The position numbers were made by a program, and so were the translations under genes. 64,000 bases of DNA from Ruminococcus sp. (GTDB lineage Bacteria > Bacillota > Clostridia > Oscillospirales > Acutalibacteraceae), in NCBI GenBank assembly GCA_004555265.1, contig SFIQ01000007.1, positions 1 through 64,000 on the forward strand, written 5' to 3'. The notes beneath the pieces were generated by a model. It was not told where the DNA came from, ran no database searches, and was given only the letters and a program-made list of their open reading frames with translations. This document shows, one piece after another, positions 33,514 through 41,804 of the stretch; within the stretch, counting starts at the first letter, position 1; each line of letters begins with the position of its first letter.

Positions 33514-34755
33514 TTACTGCTTTGCGCCGTTATCAAACATTTCAAGCACTTTGGCGCTGACGGCAAAGCACCCCGCAAGACCTTCCAAATTCATATTGTC
33601 ATAGGTGTCGCGGCGGGTGTGGTAATAATCTTCCAGCTTATGATTCAAGCCCGTAACGCCCGTTGCGCGGAAGCCGGCCTGTGCGAATGCGGCGGAGTCC
33701 GTCGCACCGCCGAGCGGCGGCACCCAACCTTTTTTGCAGGGGATTCCCAATTCCTTTGCCGCTTCCATAAACAGGTCGGAAACGTCTTTATCCGCTTTTA
33801 CGGTACCGTTCAAATCGCGGTAGTTGGTCATCAGGTATTTCGGGTCATGAATGGTATCATACGAGAAAATAAAGGTCGGCACATCGTCAAACTCGCCTTT
33901 GTGTGCCTCGCACCACGCTTTGGCGCCGCGCAAGCCCGCCTCTTCGGAGCCGGTCAGGATAACGCCGATTTCGGTATTTTCAAATTCAATGCCCTCATCT
34001 TTGAGCATTTTCAACAGCGCAATGCCCATATAGCAACCGGAAAGGTTGTCATTCGCGCCGTCCACCACGCGGTTTTTATTGACCATCCAATAAAGACCGA
34101 CCAAAAACGGAACAAATAAAAGTCCCCACATTGCCAATTTAAACAGCAAGGAGCCTGTGTCAATCAGCCCGAACGAAACGCCGTGTTGTGCAACAGCGAT
34201 AATGGCAAGCACGAGATAATACACAGCGCCGACACCGCAAAGCACCGCGTGCCCCTCAAAACCGACACCGCCGAGTTTATAGTTTACGGGCCATTCCCAA
34301 GCCGCATCGGGGTGACCGTTAAAGATAATGCGGCGTTTTACTTCGCCCGTGCATTTCTTAATCGCCGTAACATTGTGGCCGGTTTCTTCTTTAAAGCACC
34401 TGTCAATCAATTTTTTGTAAACGCCGAATTGCGCCAAGACAATAAACAACCCTGCCGCAATCAGCAAAATCGACGCCAGCGGGAACACAAAGAACAGCGC
34501 AATCGCCAGCAAAACAAAGGTAATGGTAAAATAAATCCACCCGTAGAACGAGCCGGGATTTTCTTTAAATTCCTCCACATCGGCGCGTTCACAGCCGCAT
34601 TGCTCTTTGAGGACATTTGCCATATATTCACAAGCCTGCTCTTCGCCCTTGGAACCGGGCGCGCGCTTTTCAAATTTTTGGCAGATATATGTAATTTCTT
34701 TGAGCATATACTCTGCGGCGGCGTCTTTTTTGTCGATGATGTTTTGTAAATTCAT
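33514..34755 (-). CDS. M28-family metallopeptidase with membrane helices
   Basis: A 413-residue zinc peptidase. Ligands are recognisable in NGHPDA (His), VVDGANDNLSG (bridging Asp), GSEEAGLRGA (catalytic Glu and Glu ligand), FSYDTIHD (Asp) and EDYYHTRRDT (His). Unusually, two hydrophobic segments (about 175-197 and 203-226) lie between the first His and the bridging Asp, and another long hydrophobic stretch (about 72-112) precedes them. The enzyme is thus embedded in or wrapped on the membrane. Substrate unknown. AGGGGG precedes the start. Confidence 0.88.
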   Translation of the reverse strand: MNLQNIIDKKDAAAEYMLKEITYICQKFEKRAPGSKGEEQACEYMANVLKEQCGCERADVEEFKENPGSFYGWIYFTITFVLLAIALFFVFPLASILLIAAGLFIVLAQFGVYKKLIDRCFKEETGHNVTAIKKCTGEVKRRIIFNGHPDAAWEWPVNYKLGGVGFEGHAVLCGVGAVYYLVLAIIAVAQHGVSFGLIDTGSLLFKLAMWGLLFVPFLVGLYWMVNKNRVVDGANDNLSGCYMGIALLKMLKDEGIEFENTEIGVILTGSEEAGLRGAKAWCEAHKGEFDDVPTFIFSYDTIHDPKYLMTNYRDLNGTVKADKDVSDLFMEAAKELGIPCKKGWVPPLGGATDSAAFAQAGFRATGVTGLNHKLEDYYHTRRDTYDNMNLEGLAGCFAVSAKVLEMFDNGAKQ

Positions 34756-34887
34756 AGACCTTTCCCCCTAAATAAAATGATAGTATATTTTACCACGCTG
34801 CATCGGCGAAATTATGAATTTATTATGAATATATAATGAATAAAAAGTTAATAAATTATCAGGCGTTGAAAATGCGGCAGTCTGTAT

Positions 34888-34919
34888 AAAAAGACGCAGC
34901 GCGATACAGTCGCACTGCG
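34888..34919 (-). terminator. Terminator of the polysaccharide deacetylase gene
   Basis: Minus strand stem 34895-34903/34911-34919 with one mismatch, followed by TCTTTTT (34888-34894). Confidence 0.7.
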
Positions 34920-34928
34920 CCTACCGCA

Positions 34929-35942
34929 TCAAGCGGGCAAATCCCGCAAAGAATGAAACACATACCCCTCCTGTTTCGCCCAATCAATGATTCTGCCAAG
35001 CGCCGCAGCATTATCCGGTGAAACCGAGTGTAGTAAAATGACTGCGCCCGGGTGTAAACGGTCTGTCACCGTTTCAAAAGCGTAATCCGCGCCCTTTTGA
35101 TTGTCCAAATCCCAGTCGGCATATGCGACGGACCAAAACACGCATTGATAGCCCAAAGAACCGACCAAATCCAACGCGCAATCGGAATATTCGCCCATCG
35201 GAAAACGGAAAAACGGCTCGCTGTACCCGAAATTCGTCCGCAAATAATCATCCATACCCTTTATTTCCTCTGCCATACGCAAGCGCGTCAGCGTCGGAAA
35301 AGACGGGTGCTTGACGGAGTGATTGCCGACAATGTGTCCTTCGTTTATCATTCGTGCAATCAGTTCGGGGTTATCCTTCACTTGCGGCAAGGTGCAAAAG
35401 AATGCCGCAGAAACCTGTTTTTCTTGCAGCGTATCTAAAATTTTTGCAGTATATCCGTTTTCATAGCCGCAATCAAATGTTAAATACAGCACTTTCTCCG
35501 TAGATTTTGTATCAAGGCAAACAGCGTGATAGCCGTTGTCCGCAAAATATTTTTGATTGTTGACCGATGTCACATTCGGCTGTCCGTCCTTTGCCACACC
35601 GTAGCTGTATCCGATTTTTTCGGTTGAGAGCCCACGGGTATTTTCGGGGTCCTCCACTTGAAATGTCTGTAACGGCAACGCGGGTAAACCCGTATAGGTT
35701 TTACCGTTTTGCAAAACGGGATTATCCGCTGTCACGGGCAATAGAGATGCGGGCGCCGTGGGTTGCGGTGCCGTGGTTTGCGGCGCCGTGGAATTTTCCA
35801 GCGGTTCGGGCGGCGGCACGGTGGTTTCCGTGTCTTTTTCGGTTTGCGGCACGGATTGCGGGAAATCTTCCGCTCCTCTGCCGCAAGCGCAAAACCCGAA
35901 AAGGATTGCCGCGCAAAGCAAACAGCATATTGCTTTTTTCAT
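34929..35942 (-). CDS. Polysaccharide deacetylase, PdaA-like lipoprotein
   Basis: A 337-residue exported enzyme. An N-terminal lipoprotein-type signal ends near Cys18-Cys20, followed by a Thr/Pro/Gln-rich linker (about 25-75). The NodB deacetylase domain has TFDCGYENGYT (catalytic Asp and metal Asp), HSVKHPS (HxxxH metal site), FFRFPMGEYS, and LLHSVSP (catalytic His). It is closest to the PdaA group acting on peptidoglycan N-acetylmuramic acid, needed in spore cortex. ATG 35942 follows GGAGGGTAAA. Confidence 0.92.
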   Translation of the reverse strand: MKKAICCLLCAAILFGFCACGRGAEDFPQSVPQTEKDTETTVPPPEPLENSTAPQTTAPQPTAPASLLPVTADNPVLQNGKTYTGLPALPLQTFQVEDPENTRGLSTEKIGYSYGVAKDGQPNVTSVNNQKYFADNGYHAVCLDTKSTEKVLYLTFDCGYENGYTAKILDTLQEKQVSAAFFCTLPQVKDNPELIARMINEGHIVGNHSVKHPSFPTLTRLRMAEEIKGMDDYLRTNFGYSEPFFRFPMGEYSDCALDLVGSLGYQCVFWSVAYADWDLDNQKGADYAFETVTDRLHPGAVILLHSVSPDNAAALGRIIDWAKQEGYVFHSLRDLPA

Positions 35943-35958
35943 TTTACCCTCCATAACA

Positions 35959-35987
35959 AGACGCCCGCAGACGGTCTGTGGGCGTCT
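35959..35987. terminator. Hairpin upstream of the deacetylase gene
   Basis: A 14-bp self-complementary pair of arms (AGACGCCCGCAGAC at 35959-35972 and its partner at 35974-35987, one G-U) with almost no loop, followed by TTCTC on the plus strand. Likely a terminator for whatever lies at 35995-36130, but the tail is weak. Confidence 0.45.
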
Positions 35988-35994
35988 TTCTCGC

Positions 35995-36096
35995 TTATTT
36001 CATCATATATTGCATATTATCCACAAGGCCGCCGATGGTGTTCGCCGCTTTTTTGGCAACCTTTCGCGCCTTTCGTTTTGTCGAACTGCCGCGCAT
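35995..36096 (-). CDS. Possible very small basic protein
   Basis: A 33-residue frame, MRGSSTKRKARKVAKKAANT followed by IGGLVDNMQYMMK. It looks protein-like (basic helix, then hydrophobic end). A good AGGAGG site lies upstream at about 36140-36145, but 40 bases further up and best spaced to an ATG in another frame, so either the true start is different or the gene is frameshifted. Function unknown. Confidence 0.3.
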   Translation of the reverse strand: MRGSSTKRKARKVAKKAANTIGGLVDNMQYMMK

Positions 36097-36250
36097 CGCC
36101 GCGCTTTCGCGGCGGATTGCATTTGAGTTTGCATTGCATTTCCCTCCTAAATAGATTTGTATTCCTATTTTGCGCGGAAAACGCAAACGCATACCAAGCA
36201 AAGCATAACCAAATCGGTATTTTTTTCAAAAGCAGGAAAATTCCGCTAAA

Positions 36251-37225
36251 TTATTTCTTTTCGTTTTCGTTCGTATTTTCAAGCGTATTTTTTTCGATAA
36301 TATACCGTGGGCGTGCCTTGGTTTCGGCATACATTTTGCCGATGTATTCACCGATGACGCCGAGGCAGAAAATTTGAATACCGCCGAGCAGGAAAATCAC
36401 GCACAAAAGGCTCGTCCAACCTTGCACAGTGTAGCCGAACAGTTTGATAATCACCGTCACAATCACGGCAATCAAACTGACAAGCGACATCAAAAAGCCC
36501 AAACTCGTAATGAGTTTTAAAGGCCGCACGGAAAGGCTGGTAATACCGTTAAACCCGAGCGACAGCATTTTGGACAGCGGATAGTGGCTCTCACCCGCCA
36601 AACGCTCCTTGCGGTCATAATAGACCGACGAACTTTTAAAGCCAACCAACGGAATTAACCCGCGCAAAAACAAATTGACCTCGTGAAACTGTGACAGCGC
36701 CTCCAACGCGCGGCGGCTCATCAGGCGGTAATCCGCGTGATTGTATACGACCTCTGCACCGAGTAAATTTAAAATTTTGTAATACCATTTTGCCGTGGTG
36801 CGCTTAAACACGGTATCGGTATCGCGCGCGGCGCGCACACCGTACACAATTTCGGCACCGTCTTTGTATTCTTCGAGCATTTTATCCATCGCGTCAACAT
36901 CGTCCTGCCCGTCACAGTCAATGGAAACGGTAATATCCGCATAGTTTTTCGCCGTCATCAGCCCTGCCAAAAGCGCGTTTTGATGCCCCTGATTGCGGCT
37001 GAGTTTCAGCCCCTCAAACTGCGGATTTTTCGCGCGCAAATCCGAAATGACCGCCCAAGTATTGTCTTTGCTGCCGTCGTCGACAAACAACACGCGGCTT
37101 TTTTCGGAAATTTCGCCGTTTTGTATCAGCGCGGACAGTTTGCCCGCAAAAAGCGCATGGGTCACCGGCAAAACTTTTTCCTCGTTATAACAGGGAATAA
37201 CGATATATAAAATCGGTGCGTTCAT
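36251..37225 (-). CDS. Glycosyltransferase family 2, GtrB/polyprenyl-phosphate type
   Basis: A 324-residue membrane glycosyltransferase. The GT-A domain has IVIPCYNEEKV, FVDDGSKDNTW, SRNQGHQNALLAG and SIDCDGQDD (metal-binding DxD region). Two C-terminal helices (about 240-262 and 273-298) anchor it. This layout is typical of enzymes that move glucose or another sugar onto undecaprenyl phosphate, or of DPM1-like enzymes. No flippase partner is adjacent, so the glycan is unknown. ATG 37225 is 6 bases after GGAGG. Confidence 0.92.
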   Translation of the reverse strand: MNAPILYIVIPCYNEEKVLPVTHALFAGKLSALIQNGEISEKSRVLFVDDGSKDNTWAVISDLRAKNPQFEGLKLSRNQGHQNALLAGLMTAKNYADITVSIDCDGQDDVDAMDKMLEEYKDGAEIVYGVRAARDTDTVFKRTTAKWYYKILNLLGAEVVYNHADYRLMSRRALEALSQFHEVNLFLRGLIPLVGFKSSSVYYDRKERLAGESHYPLSKMLSLGFNGITSLSVRPLKLITSLGFLMSLVSLIAVIVTVIIKLFGYTVQGWTSLLCVIFLLGGIQIFCLGVIGEYIGKMYAETKARPRYIIEKNTLENTNENEKK

Positions 37226-37361
37226 AGTATGCCTCCGAATTTCAGATACTATAATAATAATACCGATTTGCATGCGCCCTGTCAAGCATTGCCGCCTTTA
37301 CTTTTGCCGTATTTCTTGCTATAATACAGAAAATCAATCTGCAAAAACGGAAGTGGAAATC

Positions 37362-37865
37362 GTGGCATTAAACATTGTATTGGTCGAACCGGAAATCCCG
37401 CAAAACACGGGCAATATAGCCCGCACCTGCGCCGCAACGGGCGCGCGCTTGCATTTGGTGGGCCCGATGGGCTTTAAAATCGACGATAAAAAATTAAAGC
37501 GCGCGGGGCTTGATTATTGGCAGCTTTTAGACATTACCTATTATGACTCCTTGCAGGAATTTTTGGAAAAAACCCCGCAGGACAACAATTTTTTCTTCTT
37601 CACAACCAAGGGCAAACACATTCATTCGGATTTAGTCTACCCCGAAAACGCGTATTTATTTTTCGGAAAAGAAACCAAAGGCTTGCCTGAATGGCTGTTA
37701 CACGAAAACCCCGATTTCTGCGCGCGGCTGCCGATGCTGAACAACGCCCACGCGCGGAGTTTAAACCTCTCAAACACCGTTGCCGTGGCGGTTTTCGAGG
37801 TTTTGCGGCAGTGGGGGTACCCCGAACTGCTGTGCGAGGGGCATTTAAGGGAATATGAGGATTGA
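37362..37865 (+). CDS. trmL: tRNA (cytidine(34)-2'-O)-methyltransferase
   Basis: A 167-residue SPOUT methyltransferase that modifies the wobble base of tRNA-Leu. Family motifs: VLVEPEIPQNTGNIARTC near the N terminus, LVGPMGF, LFFGKETKGLP (SAM knot) and LNLSNTVAVAVFEVLRQ. The start is GTG at 37362 with GGAAG 8 bases upstream; an in-frame GTG nine bases earlier is also possible. It starts divergently from the glycosyltransferase gene. Confidence 0.93.
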   Translation: MALNIVLVEPEIPQNTGNIARTCAATGARLHLVGPMGFKIDDKKLKRAGLDYWQLLDITYYDSLQEFLEKTPQDNNFFFFTTKGKHIHSDLVYPENAYLFFGKETKGLPEWLLHENPDFCARLPMLNNAHARSLNLSNTVAVAVFEVLRQWGYPELLCEGHLREYED

Positions 37866-37907
37866 TTTGGAAATCGGTACAGAAACGGAATGGATTAGGT
37901 GACTGTT

Positions 37908-38825
37908 ATGGTGCAATATGAAATCGGTGAGACGATGACACCGTTGCAAAGTGAAAAAGCGCCGAATGCCTGTGTGTTAACGCTGGTGACTTCAAAAGAA
38001 CTGCAACAAAATCTGCGGATTCCGGGATTGGAGATGCTGCTTCGGCATACGCCGAGCGCGCAGGATTCCCGTGTCTGCAAAACGGAAGTGCATCGCAGTC
38101 ATCTTTGCGGAACGATTGTCACACCGCGGCGCACCAAAGAGCAACGCCCGATTGCATTCGGCTATCTTTTGGCACCGGGCAATGTCATTCTTTGTGACGA
38201 TTCGGGTGTGGCTCATACGATGATACAGCGCATGCAACTGCAAAGCCCGCATCAGGAATGCGGAATCGGTACATTTTTCCATGCATTTTTAGAATGGCTT
38301 ATTGCCAAAGACCTGCACCATTTGCAGGAGTTAGAGGACAGGCTAAACCAATTAGAAGAATATGTTTTGGCGGATAAATTAGAAAATTTCAACGCTGAAA
38401 TGCGCACCTTACGCAAGGAAATCATTGGCTGGAATCGCTATTACTCACAGCTGGATGATATGGTGTGCGACCTTTTGGAAAACGGAAATCTGTATTTTGA
38501 TGAAAATGAATTGCGTTTGCTTCGCATGGTGGAAAGCCGCATCAACCGCCTGAAAAACGAGGCGCAGACACAGCGCGAATACGGTTTGCAGGTGCATGAG
38601 CTATTCCAAGCAGAGTTGGATATGCGCCAAAATCGAATTATGAAAATTCTCACTGTCGTCACAACCATTTTCCTGCCGCTGACGCTGATTGCAGGCTGGT
38701 ACGGTATGAATTTTCACGATATGCCGGAGCTTTCATGGAAATACGGCTACCCGGCAGTCATTGCCATCAGTGCGGTAGTTGTGCTCGGCTGTTTGGGAAT
38801 TATGAAAAAGAAAAAATTTTGGTAA
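37908..38825 (+). CDS. CorA-like magnesium/divalent cation transporter
   Basis: A 305-residue CorA family channel. It has a soluble N-terminal alpha/beta domain, a long helical stalk (about 140-245), and two C-terminal membrane helices with the YGMN signature (WYGMNFHDMPE) between them, ending in a short basic tail (KKKKFW). Transports Mg2+ or another divalent metal. Start ATG 37908 with AGGTGA just upstream. Confidence 0.93.
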   Translation: MVQYEIGETMTPLQSEKAPNACVLTLVTSKELQQNLRIPGLEMLLRHTPSAQDSRVCKTEVHRSHLCGTIVTPRRTKEQRPIAFGYLLAPGNVILCDDSGVAHTMIQRMQLQSPHQECGIGTFFHAFLEWLIAKDLHHLQELEDRLNQLEEYVLADKLENFNAEMRTLRKEIIGWNRYYSQLDDMVCDLLENGNLYFDENELRLLRMVESRINRLKNEAQTQREYGLQVHELFQAELDMRQNRIMKILTVVTTIFLPLTLIAGWYGMNFHDMPELSWKYGYPAVIAISAVVVLGCLGIMKKKKFW

Positions 38826-38839
38826 ACCGTACTGTCCAT

Positions 38840-38966
38840 GAAACACAGGGGACTGGTTCTCTGTGTTGGCTGAAAAGGAATCTGCTGCACCCGCACAAGG
38901 AATCGTCCCCTGTGCGATTTGAAAACAAGAAAAACGGGGACAGGTTTTTACGCCTGTCCCCTGTTT
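38840..38966. repeat. Hairpin-rich repeat/terminator after corA
   Basis: Two hairpin modules: ACACAGGGGAC...GTCCCCTGTG (about 38840-38913) and a strong stem GGGGACAGG/CCTGTCCCC (38936-38944 with 38953-38961). A related GGGGACTGTTCCCTGT hairpin is at 52857-52893. It can terminate corA and, from the other side, the truncated gene at 38968. Confidence 0.65.
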
Positions 38967-38967
38967 G

Positions 38968-39168
38968 CTATTTTAAAAATGCTTCTATCTTTGCGCCGTC
39001 GGCGCGGCACAGCGTCCCGTAAACATAATCCATATCAATATAGGATTTTTTCACAAGGAAATTCCGTATGCGTATGTATTGCCTTCGAAACGCATATTCG
39101 GTGTAAAACTGATAATTTCGCCCTCTTTGCCTCGCCAAATAAGAAATCAAATTTGCACTGCCCGCCGA
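38968..39168 (-). pseudogene. C-terminal fragment of an unidentified protein
   Basis: About 66 codons of protein-like sequence on the minus strand (NYQFYTEYAFRRQYIRIRNF, then IDMDYVYGTLCRADGAKIEAFLK and stop). Upstream of about 39168 the frame loses sense. At the same point a different gene fragment begins on the plus strand, so this is the remnant left by a recombination. Family not identified. Confidence 0.55.
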
Positions 39169-39584
39169 CAAAGCGAGAACTTGCGGGATATGACGCAGGA
39201 ATTCACGCAACGGACAATGAAAGTTTGAAAGCGGACTTACAAGCCGCATTTGACCGCAAGTCGGTTTGGCTGAAAAAACAGGAAGCGGCACTCAAAGACT
39301 TTACAAAACAAACGGGACTTACCCGTGACAGGTCGAGAGAGCAGGTTTCCGCGCATTTTGACACAACAAAAGGGAAAGTTGTTTCTTTCAACAAATCCGT
39401 GTCACAAAAGGCGGTACAGTCAGACAGGAGCGTTTATTATTCTGCAAAGAAGATATTAAAATCACAAGAAGTCGCAGAATCGCTTGAAACTTTCAACAAA
39501 ATATCATATAATCCAAGTGGATTAGAAGCGTTTGAAAAAAGAAATCTTTATAAAACGCAGGCACTAAAATACGGATTGGAGTGA
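39168..39584 (+). pseudogene. C-terminal fragment resembling a phage minor capsid protein
   Basis: About 138 codons without their own start. Text such as WLKKQEAALKDFTKQTGLTR followed by DRSREQV resembles the C-terminal part of phage minor capsid / head morphogenesis proteins. The rest is Ser/Lys-rich and could be a variable C-terminal domain. The 5' end is lost at a junction near 39168. Phage origin is a resemblance, not proven. Confidence 0.45.
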
Positions 39585-39589
39585 CTATA

Positions 39590-39841
39590 TTGGCATCTTT
39601 TAATTACAAATATGATTACACCATTTGTACTGTTGCTGATGAAGATATATTTACAAGACAGTGCAGAGCTTTGGAAAAGCATATTCCCGGATTGGTTAAA
39701 GATGAATTGCTACACGATGTAGACGATAGTAAAGTGCAAATTTACTATTTAAACGGCCAACGTTTAAGCGTTCATAATAGTTATTATATTGACGCTGTAT
39801 TTATAAAATCCGAATTTGATATAGACCCATATTTCGAATAA
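39590..39841 (+). CDS. Small hypothetical protein
   Basis: An 83-residue acidic protein (start TTG 39590, 8 bases after GGAG; GTG 39581 is an alternative). No family recognised. It sits directly after the capsid-like fragment, with its start overlapping or nearly touching that stop, and is AT-rich compared with the rest of the window. The tight spacing after a C-terminal domain resembles an effector/immunity arrangement, but there is no direct evidence. A terminator follows. Confidence 0.55.
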   Translation: MASFNYKYDYTICTVADEDIFTRQCRALEKHIPGLVKDELLHDVDDSKVQIYYLNGQRLSVHNSYYIDAVFIKSEFDIDPYFE

Positions 39842-39846
39842 GATTT

Positions 39847-39873
39847 AGCACCCGCTTTTGCAGGTGCTTTTTT
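39847..39873 (+). terminator. Rho-independent terminator
   Basis: AGCACC/GGTGCT stem (39847-39852 with 39863-39868) and a T run, six bases after the stop of the small hypothetical gene. From here to 40188 I see no convincing gene; one 49-codon hydrophobic frame at 39906-40055 is weak. Confidence 0.8.
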
Positions 39874-40188
39874 CATGCCAATTTCACAAAAAAATAGGAT
39901 TAAAAATGGATATGGTACAACTGTACTTCGGGATAAAATGCTTTGCGGCAATTTTTGTCCTACTTTTTCCGCTTATCGGTTATCTTTTTAGAGTTCTTGC
40001 AGCAAAAGAATTTTCTTCTTTTTTCGCATTTCAACATTTCCCATTGCTAATGTAAACAAGCTGTATGTAACGAAACTATAAGTACTAAAAAAATCAATAT
40101 AGAGTTCATTTTATGATGTGAAATTGTTTTATAAGCATTTAAGACGATATGTATAATTTTTTCAAAAATTCTCTCTCCCTTTACCTTT

Positions 40189-40764
40189 TTACTCGGCAAG
40201 GTTTATGTATTTGTTTTTTAGCTCGTTATATTCTTCCTCACTGTTAGCACTAAGATATGAGCCATCTAAAATCTCTTTTGCAAAGTTTTTTACATAATCC
40301 TTATCTTGTTGTGCACCCTGTTCCTTTATGATTGAAAGAGAAAAATATAATATTTGAAAATCCTTCTCAGAAACACATTTATCCAAAAAGTTTTTACTTT
40401 CAACTTCCAGCTTTTCATGTTCCGAAAGTTTTGACAAAGCTATTAAATACTGACCGTATAAATTACGGTCAAAATTACCATTGCCTTTCAAATACATTTC
40501 ACTATAGAAAACAAATTTTTCAAAATATTCATTGCTTTCATTTTCGTTACCAACCATTTGCAAACTACTGCAAAGGTTTTTTAAGACAGAATCTTTTTTT
40601 GTAATTTTGTATTGTACTTCTAATATTTTGGATTGAGATTCCGGTTGATTTTCAAACATATCAGAAAATATAGAATTTCCTGAACAAAACAAGCCCAATA
40701 TAGCTATAAATATCAAAAACATTATACTGCATACTATTAGTATTTTCTTATTTATTTTCTTCAT
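40189..40764 (-). CDS. Hypothetical membrane-anchored protein
   Basis: A 191-residue protein with a basic N terminus and one hydrophobic segment (about 8-27) that could be a signal anchor or lipoprotein signal (LFCSG). The remainder is helical and acidic, with repeated short Leu/Lys/Glu helices like a TPR or other helical repeat, but no motif is clear. GAGG lies upstream of the ATG. It belongs to the AT-rich island and no relative is recognised. Confidence 0.65.
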   Translation of the reverse strand: MKKINKKILIVCSIMFLIFIAILGLFCSGNSIFSDMFENQPESQSKILEVQYKITKKDSVLKNLCSSLQMVGNENESNEYFEKFVFYSEMYLKGNGNFDRNLYGQYLIALSKLSEHEKLEVESKNFLDKCVSEKDFQILYFSLSIIKEQGAQQDKDYVKNFAKEILDGSYLSANSEEEYNELKNKYINLAE

Positions 40765-40810
40765 AAATATTACCTCGTCGTTATTATTTTTGTGCAGGTG
40801 ACAAGTTTAA

Positions 40811-41095
40811 CTAATCACCAAAATCTGCTACGCTAACAGTAATTGTTTTTGTGTCAACATATCTATTATTTTCAGTTCCATTGATAATGTGTTTGGAATG
40901 GAAATCGCTTGAACCATCAGTTGACCATTTTGCAACTGATACAGACATATTTGCATACATAGAAGCATTTACATCAGTTGCTTCTTCATAATCAGCATAA
41001 TATAATTCTTTGTTATCTCTTGTATAGTACAAGTATACATAAGTATCAGTACCATAATATACTTTATTTACATATTCGTCAACACGATTTGATGT
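40811..41095 (-). pseudogene. N-terminally truncated hypothetical gene
   Basis: About 94 codons of coherent sequence (VDEYVNKVYYGTDTYVYLYY, then TVSVADFGD and stop) rich in Tyr, Asp and Asn, consistent with a secreted beta protein. The frame can be extended upstream to 41245, but beyond about 41096 it runs antisense through another gene fragment and a tRNA-derived repeat, so the native 5' end is missing. Confidence 0.5.
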
Positions 41096-41101
41096 TTTAC
41101 C

Positions 41102-41167
41102 GCACAGGACACGCTTAAAGCCTTTGAGGGCGTTGATGTGAACGAGTTCCAGGGTAACAATAAATAG
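41102..41167 (+). pseudogene. Short C-terminal gene fragment
   Basis: A 21-codon plus-strand tail, AQDTLKAFEGVDVNEFQGNN and Lys, then TAG. It is followed by a strong hairpin (AAACCGATAC/GTATCGGTTT, 41202-41211 with 41223-41230). It begins where the minus-strand truncated gene ends, marking a second junction of the island. Confidence 0.35.
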
Positions 41168-41233
41168 CGCGTTCTCACACTTTTCATAACATAAAAACAA
41201 ACCGATACAGACAAAAGTCCGTATCGGTTTATT

Positions 41234-41613
41234 GGCGCGCTGCAAGGCGTTTCTGCTTGTCTACCCCCTCTGCCGCGAAGTTTATGCATGTTCTGAAAAC
41301 AACTATCATCTGCGCGACGGGCGGAAAACGCTCCACCGGAGCGTTTTCTTTCTCGCCCTTTCGAATCCCTTGCAGATTTTAAATCAAAAAAACACGGCAC
41401 ACCGTTTGGTGTACCGTGTTTTTGGCGCGCTGCAAGGCGTTTCTGCTTGTCTACCCCCTCTGCCGCGAAGTTTATGCATGTTCTGAAAACAACTGTCATC
41501 TGCGCGACGGGCGGAAAACGCTCCACCGGAGCGTTTTCTTTTTCGCCCTTTCGAATCCCTTGCAGATTTTAAAGCAAAAAAACACGGCACACCGTTTGGT
41601 GTACCGTGTTTTT
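41234..41613. repeat. Two tandem 190-bp repeats ending in the tRNA-Arg 3' end
   Basis: Units 41234-41423 and 41424-41613 differ at only about three positions. Each begins GGCGCGCTGCAAGG, identical to the 3' end (as complement) of the adjacent tRNA, which makes the third copy at 41614. Each unit holds two hairpins: ACGCTCC/GGAGCGT followed by TTTTCTTT, and ACACGG...CCGTGT followed by TTTTT. Between them CGAATCCCTTGCAG repeats the T-arm/acceptor of the tRNA in opposite orientation. No coding capacity. Confidence 0.9.
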
Positions 41614-41689
41614 GGCGCGCTGCAAGGGATTCGAACCCCTGACCTTTTGGTTCGTAGCCAAACACTCTATCCAGCTGAGCTAGCAGCGC
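41613..41689 (-). tRNA. tRNA-Arg(ACG)
   Basis: A 77-base tRNA with encoded CCA. Acceptor stem GCGCTGC pairs with GCAGCGC; D arm GCTCAGCTGGATAGAG; anticodon stem TTTGG/CCAAA with loop CTACGAA, anticodon ACG; T arm CAGGGGTTCGAATCCCTTG. It reads CGN arginine codons after A34 deamination. Its 3' end is the repeated boundary of the tandem 190-bp units, as expected for an integration site. Confidence 0.97.
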
Positions 41690-41804
41690 AAATGCGGTTC
41701 AAGTATTCTTTTGACCGCCGAAATATAATACCACCAACCGCCGAAAATGTCAACAGATTTTTTGATATTTTTTATTGCGCCGAAATTTCAGTCTTTCGAC
41801 AGGC

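Noticed and set aside
39858..40055. 65-codon hydrophobic plus-strand frame
   Set aside because: The first part is the terminator of the preceding gene; the remaining 49 codons have only a weak ribosome site and no recognisable family.
41234..41613. CRISPR-like array
   Set aside because: Only two full units of 190 bp with no short repeats and unique spacers, and no cas genes nearby.
41068..41665. Overlapping open frames on both strands sharing a repeated protein segment
   Set aside because: They are translations of the tandem 190-bp tRNA-end repeats and their hairpins; no ribosome sites and no family.
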